DNA from: Nitrospirota bacterium
GTDB taxonomy: Bacteria > Nitrospirota > Thermodesulfovibrionia > UBA6902 > DSMQ01
Length of the DNA stretch: 13,210 nt
NCBI GenBank assembly: GCA_016207865.1
Contig: JACQZD010000202.1
Location: 1-13,210, forward strand
Direction: 5' to 3'
The translations under genes were made by a program, and so were the position numbers. The notes beneath the pieces were generated by a model. The model saw only the letters and a list, made by a program, of their open reading frames with translations. It was not told the DNA's origin and did not search any database. Every line of letters begins with the position of its first letter. Positions within the stretch are counted from its first letter, which is position 1. Below are positions 5,944 through 13,210 of this stretch, one piece after another.

Positions 5944-7116
5944 ATGGAATATTACATTAGCATTGTGATGGTGGTTTCATTTGCTGGAATTCTGCTTCCG
6001 CTTGGGTTAAATTTGGTATTACTGTCTACCCTTTTTTTGTCTGTGAAGAAAAAAGAAGGCGTTGGTACTGCGGCGCCGCCAGCCGTAAGCATAATCACGG
6101 TAGTGCACAACGGCGAAGATTTAATAACTAAAAAGATTCAAAACGCCCTTTCATTGAATTATCCTTCCGGTCAGTATGAAATTATTATTTATTCCGACGG
6201 CTCTACTGATAATACCGCAGACTGTGTAAAGCCTTTTCTCGGCGGGAGAGTCCTGTTTTTTTCTTCGGAAGACCACAGAGGTAAAATAAACGGCATGAAC
6301 GAGGCTGCAGTACACTGCTCAGGAGATATCATTGTCTTTACCGATGCCGACGCCATACTTAAAAAAGACGCTGTTATAAAACTCGCCGGACACTTTTCCG
6401 ACCCTGAAATCGGTGGCGTCTGCGGTCAGCGCATTATAACAGAAGAAAAACCCGGGCTTAAAAAGGCTCAAAGCAGTTTCATTTCCTTTGACAGCCTGAT
6501 AAAAAAGCTTGAAAGCCGGAGCGGGAGCATTTCGTCCAATGACGGCAAGATTTATGCCGTAAGAAAAAACCTGTACAGCCCTGTGCCTGAAGGAGTAACT
6601 GATGACCTGTACGTCTGTCTTTCTGTGATAAGTAAGGGATACCGCTTTATTTTTGAGCCGGATGCTCGGGCATATATCCATCTGCCCTCAAGGACAGCAT
6701 CACATGAGGTCCTGAGGCGCAGGAGGATAACGGCCGCGAGCCTTATGGGAATATACCTGATGAAAGAAGTGCTGAACCCATTTAAATACGGCATGTTTTC
6801 ACTGAACCTTATGGTTAATAAAATACTAAGGCGTCTGCTCCCGGTATTCCTTATTTTGCTTTTTTTAAGCAGCCTGCTCATTGCTTTTCGCAGTCCGCTT
6901 GCGGGCATTGTGCTTGCGGCGCAGATTGTCTTTTATCTTTCCGCTGTTTTCTACCATGTTTTTTTAAGGCATTCCGCCAATATTGTTTTTTTGACAAAAA
7001 TTTGCTCTGTGATATATTACTTCTGCGTCGGCAATTATGGGCTGCTGATGGGGCTGATGGATTTTCTTGGCGGCAGACAGCAGACAAAATGGAAGCCTGT
7101 GAAAACGGGTCAATAA
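5944..7116 (+). CDS. Membrane-associated family 2 glycosyltransferase (GT-A fold)
   Basis: The 390-residue protein adds a sugar from an activated nucleotide donor to a lipid-linked or nascent glycan on the cytoplasmic face. It has an N-terminal transmembrane segment (5-33). A GT-A domain follows, with VSIITVVHNGEDL (48-60), SDGSTDN (84-90, nucleotide contact), the metal-binding DAD at 134-136, TDD at 219-221 supplying the probable catalytic base, and an RRRR stretch at 258-261 in the position of the QxxRW-type motif. Several C-terminal membrane helices (~295-375) follow. This arrangement recalls processive synthases (cellulose, hyaluronan, PgaC type) and related EPS transferases, but the QxxRW motif is not exact, so processivity is not claimed. 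The ATG lacks a clear ribosome-binding site and lies just downstream of the inverted repeat. It is followed after 9 nt by the GT4 gene. Substrate unknown. Confidence 0.85.
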   Translation: MEYYISIVMVVSFAGILLPLGLNLVLLSTLFLSVKKKEGVGTAAPPAVSIITVVHNGEDLITKKIQNALSLNYPSGQYEIIIYSDGSTDNTADCVKPFLGGRVLFFSSEDHRGKINGMNEAAVHCSGDIIVFTDADAILKKDAVIKLAGHFSDPEIGGVCGQRIITEEKPGLKKAQSSFISFDSLIKKLESRSGSISSNDGKIYAVRKNLYSPVPEGVTDDLYVCLSVISKGYRFIFEPDARAYIHLPSRTASHEVLRRRRITAASLMGIYLMKEVLNPFKYGMFSLNLMVNKILRRLLPVFLILLFLSSLLIAFRSPLAGIVLAAQIVFYLSAVFYHVFLRHSANIVFLTKICSVIYYFCVGNYGLLMGLMDFLGGRQQTKWKPVKTGQ

Positions 7117-7125
7117 ATCCTGTTT

Positions 7126-8253
7126 ATGTTAACGACTGAAAATACAAGTCCTCCGGTACTTATTATTAACCTTGCAAAGCACTACGGCGGGGCAGAGGTG
7201 AGGGTTTTTACTTTGGCATCTGAGCTTCACGGCAGACATCCGTACGCCGCGGCTGTATTAAATAATTCTCCATTGCATAAAAAACTTGTGACTGCCGGAT
7301 TGTCTATTATTGCTTTAACTCATGGACGCGGCAATCCATTGATGTTTTTTACGCTCAGGCGGATTATCCGTTCTAATAATTTCAAAATTGTGGATGCCCA
7401 TAATCCCCAGTCGCAGTTCTGGGGATTGTCAGCTGCTGCCGCGGCAGGCGTTCCGGTCAGGATTTCCACGGTCCACAGTTCTTACGGCATTACTGACAAG
7501 GGCATAAAAAAATTCCTCTATGAAGGCACACTGCGTATCAACAAGTTTTTTAAATGCCGGTTTGTTGCAGTCTCGGAGTCAGTTTCTGCATATCTCCAAA
7601 GCCTGAATATTGACAAAAAGCGTATTGCAATAATCAGCAACGGCATAAAAATAACGGAATCCCCTGAGGGTGATTGTGCCGTGAGAAAATTATTCGGCAT
7701 CAGGGAAGATGATTATCTCATTGCAGTAGTGGGCCGCCTTGAGCCTGTGAAAGGGCATAAATACTTTATACAAGCTATGAAAAACGCGGTGAAAAAACAT
7801 CCCCGGCTCCACGGCCTTATTATCGGGGCAGGGAGGATGAAGAAGGAATTGCAATCTCTTGTTATAGATGAAAAACTTGAAGGAAATATACATTTCACAG
7901 GTTTTAGCAATGAGGTGAGGGAAATCCTGAATTGCTGTAATGCCTTTTGCATGCCGTCTTTGTCCGAAGGGCACCCTTATGCTTTGCTTGAGGCATGTGC
8001 ATGCGCCCTGCCTGTTCTTGCAACAGCAACAGGCGGGATTCTGGATTTGCTTGAAAACAACAGGACAGGATTATTGGTACAGCCCGGCAGTTCAGAGGCT
8101 CTGGAAAGAGGTATCCTACGGCTTATTGAAAACCCTGCAGAAAGCGCGATGATGGGCAAGGCCGCATACAAAATGGTCTCTGAAAAATTCTCAATTGCGG
8201 GAATGATGGAGAAAACCTTTAAGGTTTACGGCATAAAAAATCATGTTGCATAA
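7126..8253 (+). CDS. Family 4 glycosyltransferase (GT-B fold)
   Basis: This 375-residue retaining glycosyltransferase is of typical family length. The N-terminal acceptor domain has the Gly-rich loop AKHYGGAEVRV (17-27) and VDAHNPQSQFWG (89-100). The C-terminal donor domain (from about 195) has VGRLEPVKGH (202-211), LIIGAGRMKKEL (231-242), and the EX7E motif at E281 and E289 in SLSEGHPYALLEAC, which binds the nucleotide-sugar phosphates. It has no transmembrane segment, so it acts in the cytoplasm on membrane-bound intermediates. It begins 9 nt after the GT2 gene and overlaps the next gene by 11 nt, so all three are cotranslated in one operon. The sugar and linkage cannot be told. Confidence 0.92.
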   Translation: MLTTENTSPPVLIINLAKHYGGAEVRVFTLASELHGRHPYAAAVLNNSPLHKKLVTAGLSIIALTHGRGNPLMFFTLRRIIRSNNFKIVDAHNPQSQFWGLSAAAAAGVPVRISTVHSSYGITDKGIKKFLYEGTLRINKFFKCRFVAVSESVSAYLQSLNIDKKRIAIISNGIKITESPEGDCAVRKLFGIREDDYLIAVVGRLEPVKGHKYFIQAMKNAVKKHPRLHGLIIGAGRMKKELQSLVIDEKLEGNIHFTGFSNEVREILNCCNAFCMPSLSEGHPYALLEACACALPVLATATGGILDLLENNRTGLLVQPGSSEALERGILRLIENPAESAMMGKAAYKMVSEKFSIAGMMEKTFKVYGIKNHVA

Positions 8254-9346
8254 GGATTTTAAATGGTACATAACCCTGACTGGTTTTTTTACCGCAGCGG
8301 CTGTCGGTTTTGTATTTGCTCTGGTATATGCAAAAGAGCTTTCTCAGGTAAAAACTGTTTTTCACGAGTTATATTCCGGCGATTACACAAATGCCGCTGT
8401 TGTCGGGCAGAGCCTTCCCGGTTTATGGAGGCCGTTTTCAGACGATTCGCTGTGGAATACACCTGTTAAGGCAGATGCCCTGACACATCCTGATTCAGAT
8501 GAGATTATTGCCTTTGCCTCAGCAGAGGCTAAAAATATACGGCTTGCCAAAGTTTACAGTATTCCTGTCTGGGTGGTAAATTCTGATAACATCCCTCTGC
8601 TTAAAGTGAGAAGCGATAAGATTTTTGACACATGGGATAAAGACAGAGACGGCTGGAGCGATGAAGGGATTCCGGTATTAAAAAACATGTGGGCAGAGCC
8701 TACGGTGGACGGACATATCTGCATCATTGATTTTTTTAAAGGGATTTCATGGGAGCTTTCAAGATTCGGCTGGATAGATGACAAGACGCCAAAATCCACC
8801 ACATTAAATATCTGGCGGCTTGATGGAACAGGCGTTGGAGATTACAAAGAAGGGGAGAGATGGCAGGTGCGCGGAGGACGCGGGTCGGGTTTTCCGCTTA
8901 TTGCAGGACTTATCAGGCCCGAGGAGTTAAAGGCAGGGGAGATACGCCATGCCCTTGTCTTTACTTCCCCCAAAAACCGGCAGGCGGAAAACGTCAAAAA
9001 CATCTTTCTGCCTCCTGCATCACGCAGTGACGGCAGGCATGCAGGCAGGCAATATCCTATTGAAGGCATGCGCTTTCAGCTTGACCCATTGCTCACAGAA
9101 AAGTACTTTGATAAGTGGGGACTTAGCAGGGAAGGAAAGATTATAGCAAGGACACTTCAGAAATACGGTATGTTTTTAGGAGACAACGGCGGGGCTATGG
9201 CTTTGCAGGCTCAACTGCTGGCTCCATCATCTGACGGAAACCGGAAGAAATGGGACAAACTTTTCCCCGGTTTTTATAAAAATGTTGAAAAAATCCCCGT
9301 AAATAAATTCAGGGTCGTCTATACCGGAGAGCCGGTGGTGAAGTAG
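8243..9346 (+). CDS. Membrane-anchored or secreted 'WNTP' protein of unknown function with EF-hand-like loop
   Basis: The 367-residue protein has one N-terminal membrane segment (about 9-29, TLTGFFTAAAVGFVFALVY) with little sign of cleavage, so it is probably anchored with its bulk in the periplasm. Regions that look conserved from memory of similar secreted proteins of unknown function are GLWRPFSDDSLWNTP (60-74), the Gly-rich RGGRGSGFPLIAGLIRPEEL (210-229) with EIRHALVF (233-240), and REGKIIARTLQKYGMFLGDNGG (296-317). WDKDRDGWSDEG (131-142) fits a DxDxDG..DE calcium loop. Conserved Trp, His and acidic residues would suit a carbohydrate-binding or glycan-modifying protein, but no catalytic family is recognised. 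Its ATG overlaps the GT4 gene by 11 nt, tying it to glycan assembly. It is the last gene of this operon. Confidence 0.7.
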   Translation: MLHKDFKWYITLTGFFTAAAVGFVFALVYAKELSQVKTVFHELYSGDYTNAAVVGQSLPGLWRPFSDDSLWNTPVKADALTHPDSDEIIAFASAEAKNIRLAKVYSIPVWVVNSDNIPLLKVRSDKIFDTWDKDRDGWSDEGIPVLKNMWAEPTVDGHICIIDFFKGISWELSRFGWIDDKTPKSTTLNIWRLDGTGVGDYKEGERWQVRGGRGSGFPLIAGLIRPEELKAGEIRHALVFTSPKNRQAENVKNIFLPPASRSDGRHAGRQYPIEGMRFQLDPLLTEKYFDKWGLSREGKIIARTLQKYGMFLGDNGGAMALQAQLLAPSSDGNRKKWDKLFPGFYKNVEKIPVNKFRVVYTGEPVVK

Positions 9347-9384
9347 TAAAACAGCGCGTTAACTGAACAATGTATTAAAAAATT

Positions 9385-9562
9385 ATCTGCAGGGAGGCAA
9401 GAGGCATAAAAATCTCTTAGAAATGCAATAATTTATTATTGAGATGTCATGCGGCAATCGGTAAAAGTCTACATAGGTAAGTTATACATTTTTCACTTGC
9501 CGCATGACATGTTTTAAGGTATTGCCCTAATAGATTTTTCCGCCTCTTGCCTCCCTGCAGAT
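9385..9562. repeat. 178-bp foldback (long imperfect palindrome) between convergent operons
   Basis: The outer arms 9385-9405 and 9542-9562 are perfect 21-bp inverted repeats beginning ATCTGCAGGG. Inside them 9408-9420 (AAAAATCTCTTAG) pairs with 9527-9539 with one mismatch, and 9444-9457 (ATGTCATGCGGCAA) pairs perfectly with 9497-9510 around a 39-nt loop. A side hairpin CAATAAT-TT-ATTATTG lies at 9426-9441, whose GCAATA could alternatively pair with TATTGC at 9520-9525. No open frame of note and no clear target-site duplication were seen. It fills most of the 248-nt gap between the converging polysaccharide genes. It could be a non-autonomous mobile element (MITE), a bidirectional transcription block (the inner stem is followed by TTTT on the plus strand) or a structured RNA. 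Confidence 0.85.
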
Positions 9563-9594
9563 GCTGGCAATTAAGTCACTTGAAGGGGTTGCCT

Positions 9595-10536
9595 TTATCT
9601 GACGACCGCTGCTTCTCCGGAAAAGATTTCTTTTATTCCCTGAAGAACGCCTCTTAACCGTTCCAGCGTTCTCCTGTTTGGCGAGAAGATAAAAATTATT
9701 GCGCGCGATAATGCATATCCCGAAAGGGCGTAATAAAACAAGAGCCTGCTTAATATTCCACTTTTTTTATACCGAGTGAAAAAAACATATGAAAACAGGA
9801 CAAACATCCTCCCTCTTGCAAAATCATCAGGCCTCATTTCCGGAGATTCCATATGCAGGAGTTTTGCGTCGGGTGTATAGATAAGTTTATATTTTCTGGA
9901 CACCCTGTAAGTAAATTCTTTGTCCTCTCCAATGCGGTATTTGTGAAAAAACCCGGTGTCAAATGCGAAACTGTCAAAGAGTCCCCTCCTGAAAGAACTT
10001 ACGCCGCCTGAGAGGAAATCAACCTCGGTTTTTTTGCGTATGGGCGAACCGGTTGCGCCGTAATTTGTGCTGAACCCGGAAGCAAGAACTTTGCCCTCTT
10101 GGAAGCCTGATATTAAAAAAATAATATTGACTATTCTCCGCAGACGCTGGATTAGTTTAAGGGGCTTTGGATTTGTTATGGCCCCGCCCACGCCGCCTAT
10201 CTTTTCTTCAGCGTCTTCTTCATATACGGCGAGTATTTTTTCTGTATAGTCGGAATATAAAACCACGTCGTCGTCAAGGAAGAAAATTATGTCTCCGGTT
10301 GAGGCCTTTATCCCTAAGTTTCTTGACGCCGTAAGCCCGGGCGTGTCTTTTTTGAGATATAGATACCGTATGCCGGCCTCTTTACATTCTTTTTCAAAGG
10401 GCAGTTCCTTGAGATTTCCGTCATCAACAATGATAATCTCATGGGGCTTCACTGTCTGCTCCAATAGCGACTTGACGCAGTTTTTCAGCTCTTCGGGCCT
10501 GTTATATGTGGGAATTATGACACTTGACTTAAACAT
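9595..10536 (-). CDS. Family 2 glycosyltransferase (GT-A fold), non-processive type
   Basis: The 313-residue protein starts directly with the GT-A domain: SVIIPTYNRPEEL (5-17), IIIVDDG (34-40), the donor loop TASRNLGIKAS (69-79), the metal-binding DDD at 88-90, SGGVSSFRRGLF (176-187), and GED at 203-205 giving the catalytic acid/base, followed by H228. A hydrophobic stretch near 260-285 probably attaches it to the membrane. This is the typical layout of rhamnosyl- or glucosyl-type transferases in EPS clusters, but the sugar is unknown. Its ATG lies 22 nt inside the 3' end of the HPr-kinase-like gene, so translation is probably coupled. It is the last gene of the minus-strand operon and converges on the plus-strand one across the foldback element. 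Confidence 0.92.
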   Translation of the reverse strand: MFKSSVIIPTYNRPEELKNCVKSLLEQTVKPHEIIIVDDGNLKELPFEKECKEAGIRYLYLKKDTPGLTASRNLGIKASTGDIIFFLDDDVVLYSDYTEKILAVYEEDAEEKIGGVGGAITNPKPLKLIQRLRRIVNIIFLISGFQEGKVLASGFSTNYGATGSPIRKKTEVDFLSGGVSSFRRGLFDSFAFDTGFFHKYRIGEDKEFTYRVSRKYKLIYTPDAKLLHMESPEMRPDDFARGRMFVLFSYVFFTRYKKSGILSRLLFYYALSGYALSRAIIFIFSPNRRTLERLRGVLQGIKEIFSGEAAVVR

Positions 10537-11612
10537 TTCTTAAAATTCCTGTATATATTATCAGGGCTTTCATTGGGGATGGTTACCGCATAAAATCTGC
10601 GGACGCTGAGGCTCTTTTCTATGATATTATCTATGTCATGCCTGCTCTCATAACCGTATAGCGAGAGGAGCCTAAGGACATCTTCAAACATTGGAAATGC
10701 CGACCACTGAATGGCTTTGATTTTTCCGATAATCTCTTCTTTCCCGGCTTCTGCAAAGCTGAACTCAGCTCCGGGAATTAAAATCAATGCTGTTGAAGGC
10801 TCCGCGGTATGAATAATTTTACAGTCCGGACAAATATCAGCCGCATCTGTAAACATAGGAGGATTGTAGAGGTATTTCAAATGCTGAAGCACGGAGGACG
10901 GAAGATAACTCTCTGCAAGTTTTTTAAAACGCTTTCTGAACGCGGTATGCCTTAGTGTATTCTTATCCAGTGATCTCATGCCGTAAAGCCACGGGAATAT
11001 ATCAAAATGATAATCAGTAAGGGGTATGTAATCTCTGAATATATAAGCCTTCCCATCAAATAAAATAAACTTGTCTTCGCTCAGATAATTCCAGCCTTCC
11101 TTCAGCATGTTCAGCACAAGGATTGATTTCCCTATGCCGCCGGGACCTATAAGCAGGACGGCCTTATCCGCCTGATTCATGACAGAGCCGTGAAAAAGCA
11201 TTCCGCCTTTTTTCTGAAGGGCAAGCTGGATGCAAAGCACAAGGCAGTCAAATATTCTCCACGCACAGCCTTTCTTCGGGGTATAGAACAGCTCAATTTT
11301 TTCAGAGAGTTTGATGAGGATGTCAGGCTTTTTGATACTGCCGAATACAATAAAAAAGTCACCGTTGTGCTTGCTTACCTGAAACGCGGAGGGATCCCGT
11401 GCATTGCGTCTCTGTAAAAAAGGCATATCTTTGTGCCTGAGTTGAGATATAAGGATGTCTGCTTTGCTGCCTTGCAGTCCATCCTTATCCGGGAAAAGCC
11501 TGAAATGTCTTAGCAGTAATTTATCTGCCTCAGGGACAAGGCCTTCGGCTTTTATCCTTACCAAAGAGTGAATATTAAAAAACAATGTATTGCCGGTTAC
11601 AGTTCCTGCCAT
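10515..11612 (-). CDS. HPr-kinase-like P-loop protein of polysaccharide clusters
   Basis: From the ATG at 11612 this gives 365 residues; an in-frame TTG at 11645 would add 11 more and overlap the flippase gene further. The C-terminal half resembles the HprK/P kinase catalytic fold: MLFHGSVMNQADKAVLLIGP leading into the Walker A loop GPGGIGKS (156-163), then YLSEDKFILF (177-186) in the position of the acidic metal-binding strand. The N-terminal ~130 residues are not recognised. HprK-related kinases unlinked to sugar phosphotransferase systems are known from exopolysaccharide and exosortase clusters, where their targets are unclear. Here it lies between the flippase (16-nt overlap) and a glycosyltransferase (22-nt overlap). 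A regulatory protein kinase or a small-molecule kinase making a glycan precursor are both possible. Fold: fairly sure. Target: unknown. Confidence 0.75.
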   Translation of the reverse strand: MAGTVTGNTLFFNIHSLVRIKAEGLVPEADKLLLRHFRLFPDKDGLQGSKADILISQLRHKDMPFLQRRNARDPSAFQVSKHNGDFFIVFGSIKKPDILIKLSEKIELFYTPKKGCAWRIFDCLVLCIQLALQKKGGMLFHGSVMNQADKAVLLIGPGGIGKSILVLNMLKEGWNYLSEDKFILFDGKAYIFRDYIPLTDYHFDIFPWLYGMRSLDKNTLRHTAFRKRFKKLAESYLPSSVLQHLKYLYNPPMFTDAADICPDCKIIHTAEPSTALILIPGAEFSFAEAGKEEIIGKIKAIQWSAFPMFEDVLRLLSLYGYESRHDIDNIIEKSLSVRRFYAVTIPNESPDNIYRNFKKCLSQVS

Positions 11613-13075
11613 AAATTTTTCAGCCTGATTCCTTTCAGAAAACAATACTGCTTCTCTGCCTTGTTAACGACTGTTAACATGACCGCATAAAAAATAAGGG
11701 CGCTGAGCACAGCTGAAACAAATATATTTAAGGACAAATAAGCGGAGATGTAATTAAGTAAAACTATTGCGCCGCACATGACGGGAAACGGCAGGCTCAA
11801 TGCCGTTACTGCGGTTTTCCAGTCATCCCGGTTATGAAAGCACATTTTCTTAATAAACATGAAAAAACCAATAAAAAGCAGAAAATAAGAAATACTGCAG
11901 GAGATGGCAACGCCTTTAATGCCCAGACCGGATTTCAGTAAAATGATGCTCAGGGCGATATTCCCTATCAGCACCAGGACGGAAATATAAAAAGCCTTTA
12001 ACTGCAGGCCGTTGGCAATCAAAACCCCCCGCGCGGTGTATGACATGGACAGGAAATAACATCCGAGCGTCACTATCTGCGCCGAAACAATCCCCTGAAT
12101 GTATCTGGGTAATAATACAGGGATAAGCACGGGCAGGACAATGACAATAGGGCCGAGCAGGAGGGGCATCAAATAAGCCGTTTTAACAAGGGGACCGAAA
12201 AAATACTCCCTGAGAATTGCCTCTTTGGAATTGCTCCCGGCATCTTTCATTAACTTGGACTCAACGACTTCACGGGAGGCGCCGGGGATTTGCATGACAA
12301 AATTCAGGACCATGATGGCAATACTGTAGTAGCCTAACTGTTCATTGCCTAAAAAATAAGAAACTACAATCCGGTCCGAGGTCCTTATCATAAGGTCGCT
12401 GATTAAGAAAATCATAATAGGGAAGCCCCTTTTAACAAGGTCCGCAAAAACAGAATACCTGAATCCTGTTTTAATCCCGAGGGGGTGCTTGGCCCTCAGA
12501 TAGAAAATAACGGCGAGATTTGAAAGTACCGCGCTGATGTATAAGCCGTAGATATTGAAGAAATAGAGCAGGGGCAGGCTTGAGAAGAAAGCGACAGTAG
12601 TCAGGAGATAATTTGAAGATGTGATAAGGCTGAAGTCCTGCCGCGCCTTGAGATAGTTGATGTAATATTCATAATACCACCATATGAGCACAAGGGCTGC
12701 CATTGCAATCAGCCCTGTCGTTGTAACAAGATTAAAGTTGCCTGTAAAGGCGGCAATGACGATAACTGCCGCGGCTAAAATGTTTAAATAAAGAGTGCCG
12801 TAGAATACGCTTCCCTTGAGGTCGTCTATTTTCTGCAGTTCTTTTTTTTCCTCGTGATAAGGAATAAAATAACGCATTGAATAACGCGAACCTAAATGAA
12901 TATAAGGTACGTATGTAGGGATGATATAAAGAAGGTTCCACAGGCCGAACATTTCAGGAGAGAGGAGTTTGGGTTTTATGAAGGCATTAAAGACGCTTAA
13001 TAACTGTTTGTAAAAGTTGCTGGAGGAATACTTTATTATAGTTTTGGCAGTATGTTCTTTTTCTTTATGTTCCAA
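11597..13075 (-). CDS. Wzx-type lipid-linked oligosaccharide flippase (MOP superfamily)
   Basis: The 492-residue polytopic inner-membrane protein has about twelve to fourteen hydrophobic helices and the family's usual length. Opening features typical of polysaccharide translocases are the amphipathic start KTIIKYSSSNFYKQLLSVFN, then the P-E-.-F-G-L-W turn (LSPEMFGLWNLLYIIPTY). A further family-like stretch is SDRIVVSYFLGNEQLGYYSI with VMQIPGASREVVESKLMKD, the conserved region before the second half. It moves undecaprenyl-linked repeat units from the cytoplasmic to the periplasmic face, supplying the Wzy/ligase step encoded on the other strand. The start is TTG at 13075, with AGGAG 7 nt upstream (CAGGAGCCATATATTG) and no ATG close by. 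It is the first gene of the minus-strand operon. Confidence 0.9.
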   Translation of the reverse strand: MEHKEKEHTAKTIIKYSSSNFYKQLLSVFNAFIKPKLLSPEMFGLWNLLYIIPTYVPYIHLGSRYSMRYFIPYHEEKKELQKIDDLKGSVFYGTLYLNILAAAVIVIAAFTGNFNLVTTTGLIAMAALVLIWWYYEYYINYLKARQDFSLITSSNYLLTTVAFFSSLPLLYFFNIYGLYISAVLSNLAVIFYLRAKHPLGIKTGFRYSVFADLVKRGFPIMIFLISDLMIRTSDRIVVSYFLGNEQLGYYSIAIMVLNFVMQIPGASREVVESKLMKDAGSNSKEAILREYFFGPLVKTAYLMPLLLGPIVIVLPVLIPVLLPRYIQGIVSAQIVTLGCYFLSMSYTARGVLIANGLQLKAFYISVLVLIGNIALSIILLKSGLGIKGVAISCSISYFLLFIGFFMFIKKMCFHNRDDWKTAVTALSLPFPVMCGAIVLLNYISAYLSLNIFVSAVLSALIFYAVMLTVVNKAEKQYCFLKGIRLKNLWQEL

Positions 13076-13123
13076 TATATGGCTCCTGTTTTTCCAGGGT
13101 AAAAACTGCCTGCGCCTGCTGTA

Positions 13124-13132
13124 ATTATAGCA
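13124..13132 (-). promoter_or_regulatory. Candidate extended -10 promoter for the flippase operon
   Basis: On the minus strand TGCTATAAT is a perfect extended -10 (TGn plus TATAAT), about 50 nt upstream of the flippase TTG. The -35 position (AAAACC at 17 nt) is poor, which extended -10 promoters tolerate. The remaining upstream DNA to the right edge (13133-13210) is AT-rich and non-coding as far as seen; a TATACT at its far end could serve a neighbour outside the window. Confidence 0.45.
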
Positions 13133-13210
13133 GAATTATCCCCGCGGTTTTATTTTTTGAATTAATTTTCTGCAAAAAATTCACAAACCCTGTTTTTTAT
13201 AGTATACTTA

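Overview
The window looks like part of a surface-polysaccharide (exopolysaccharide, O-antigen or capsule) region from a Gram-negative bacterium. A C-terminal-Phe outer-membrane beta-barrel protein shows there is an outer membrane. Moderate GC, the codon use, a short dispersed inverted repeat of the GTCATTCC...GGAATGAC type and a MopE-like metal-binding motif would fit an uncultured Nitrospirota or Desulfobacterota lineage. That placement is inference; no rRNA or tRNA gene is present to support it.

Left block (1-3362, all minus strand, read right to left): a Crp/Fnr-type regulator, then a small outer-membrane beta-barrel protein, then an exported repeat-rich beta-structure protein (adhesin-like). 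Last comes a partial, cysteine-rich exported protein with a MopE-type metal-binding repeat that runs off the left edge. The genes are tightly spaced (44, 0 and 18 nt apart), so one transcript is plausible. The last ~650 bases are visibly more AT-rich than the rest. The adhesin-like gene shows signs of decay or switching at both ends: a possible one-base slip in a T6 tract inside its signal peptide, and an abrupt C-terminus at the composition boundary.

Middle block (about 3418-9346, plus strand): a polysaccharide assembly operon divergent from the regulator. It begins with a polyisoprenyl-phosphate sugar-1-phosphate transferase carrying an extra PilZ-like C-terminal extension. It continues with a Wzy/O-antigen-ligase-type membrane protein whose 3' end is damaged by an out-of-frame deletion, a REP/MITE-like inverted repeat, a membrane GT2 glycosyltransferase, a GT4 glycosyltransferase and a membrane-anchored 'WNTP' protein of unknown function with an EF-hand-like loop.

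Right block (9595-13075, minus strand, convergent with the middle block): a Wzx-type flippase, an HPr-kinase-like P-loop protein and a second GT2 glycosyltransferase, with all three genes overlapping. Between the convergent blocks lies a 178-bp foldback element with a perfect 21-bp outer stem and a perfect 14-bp inner stem.

Together the genes supply most steps of a Wzx/Wzy-type pathway: initiation on the lipid carrier, three glycosyl transfers, flipping and polymerisation or ligation. There are hints of c-di-GMP (PilZ-like) and kinase-type control. No CRISPR array, tRNA, rRNA, integrase or transposase gene was found.
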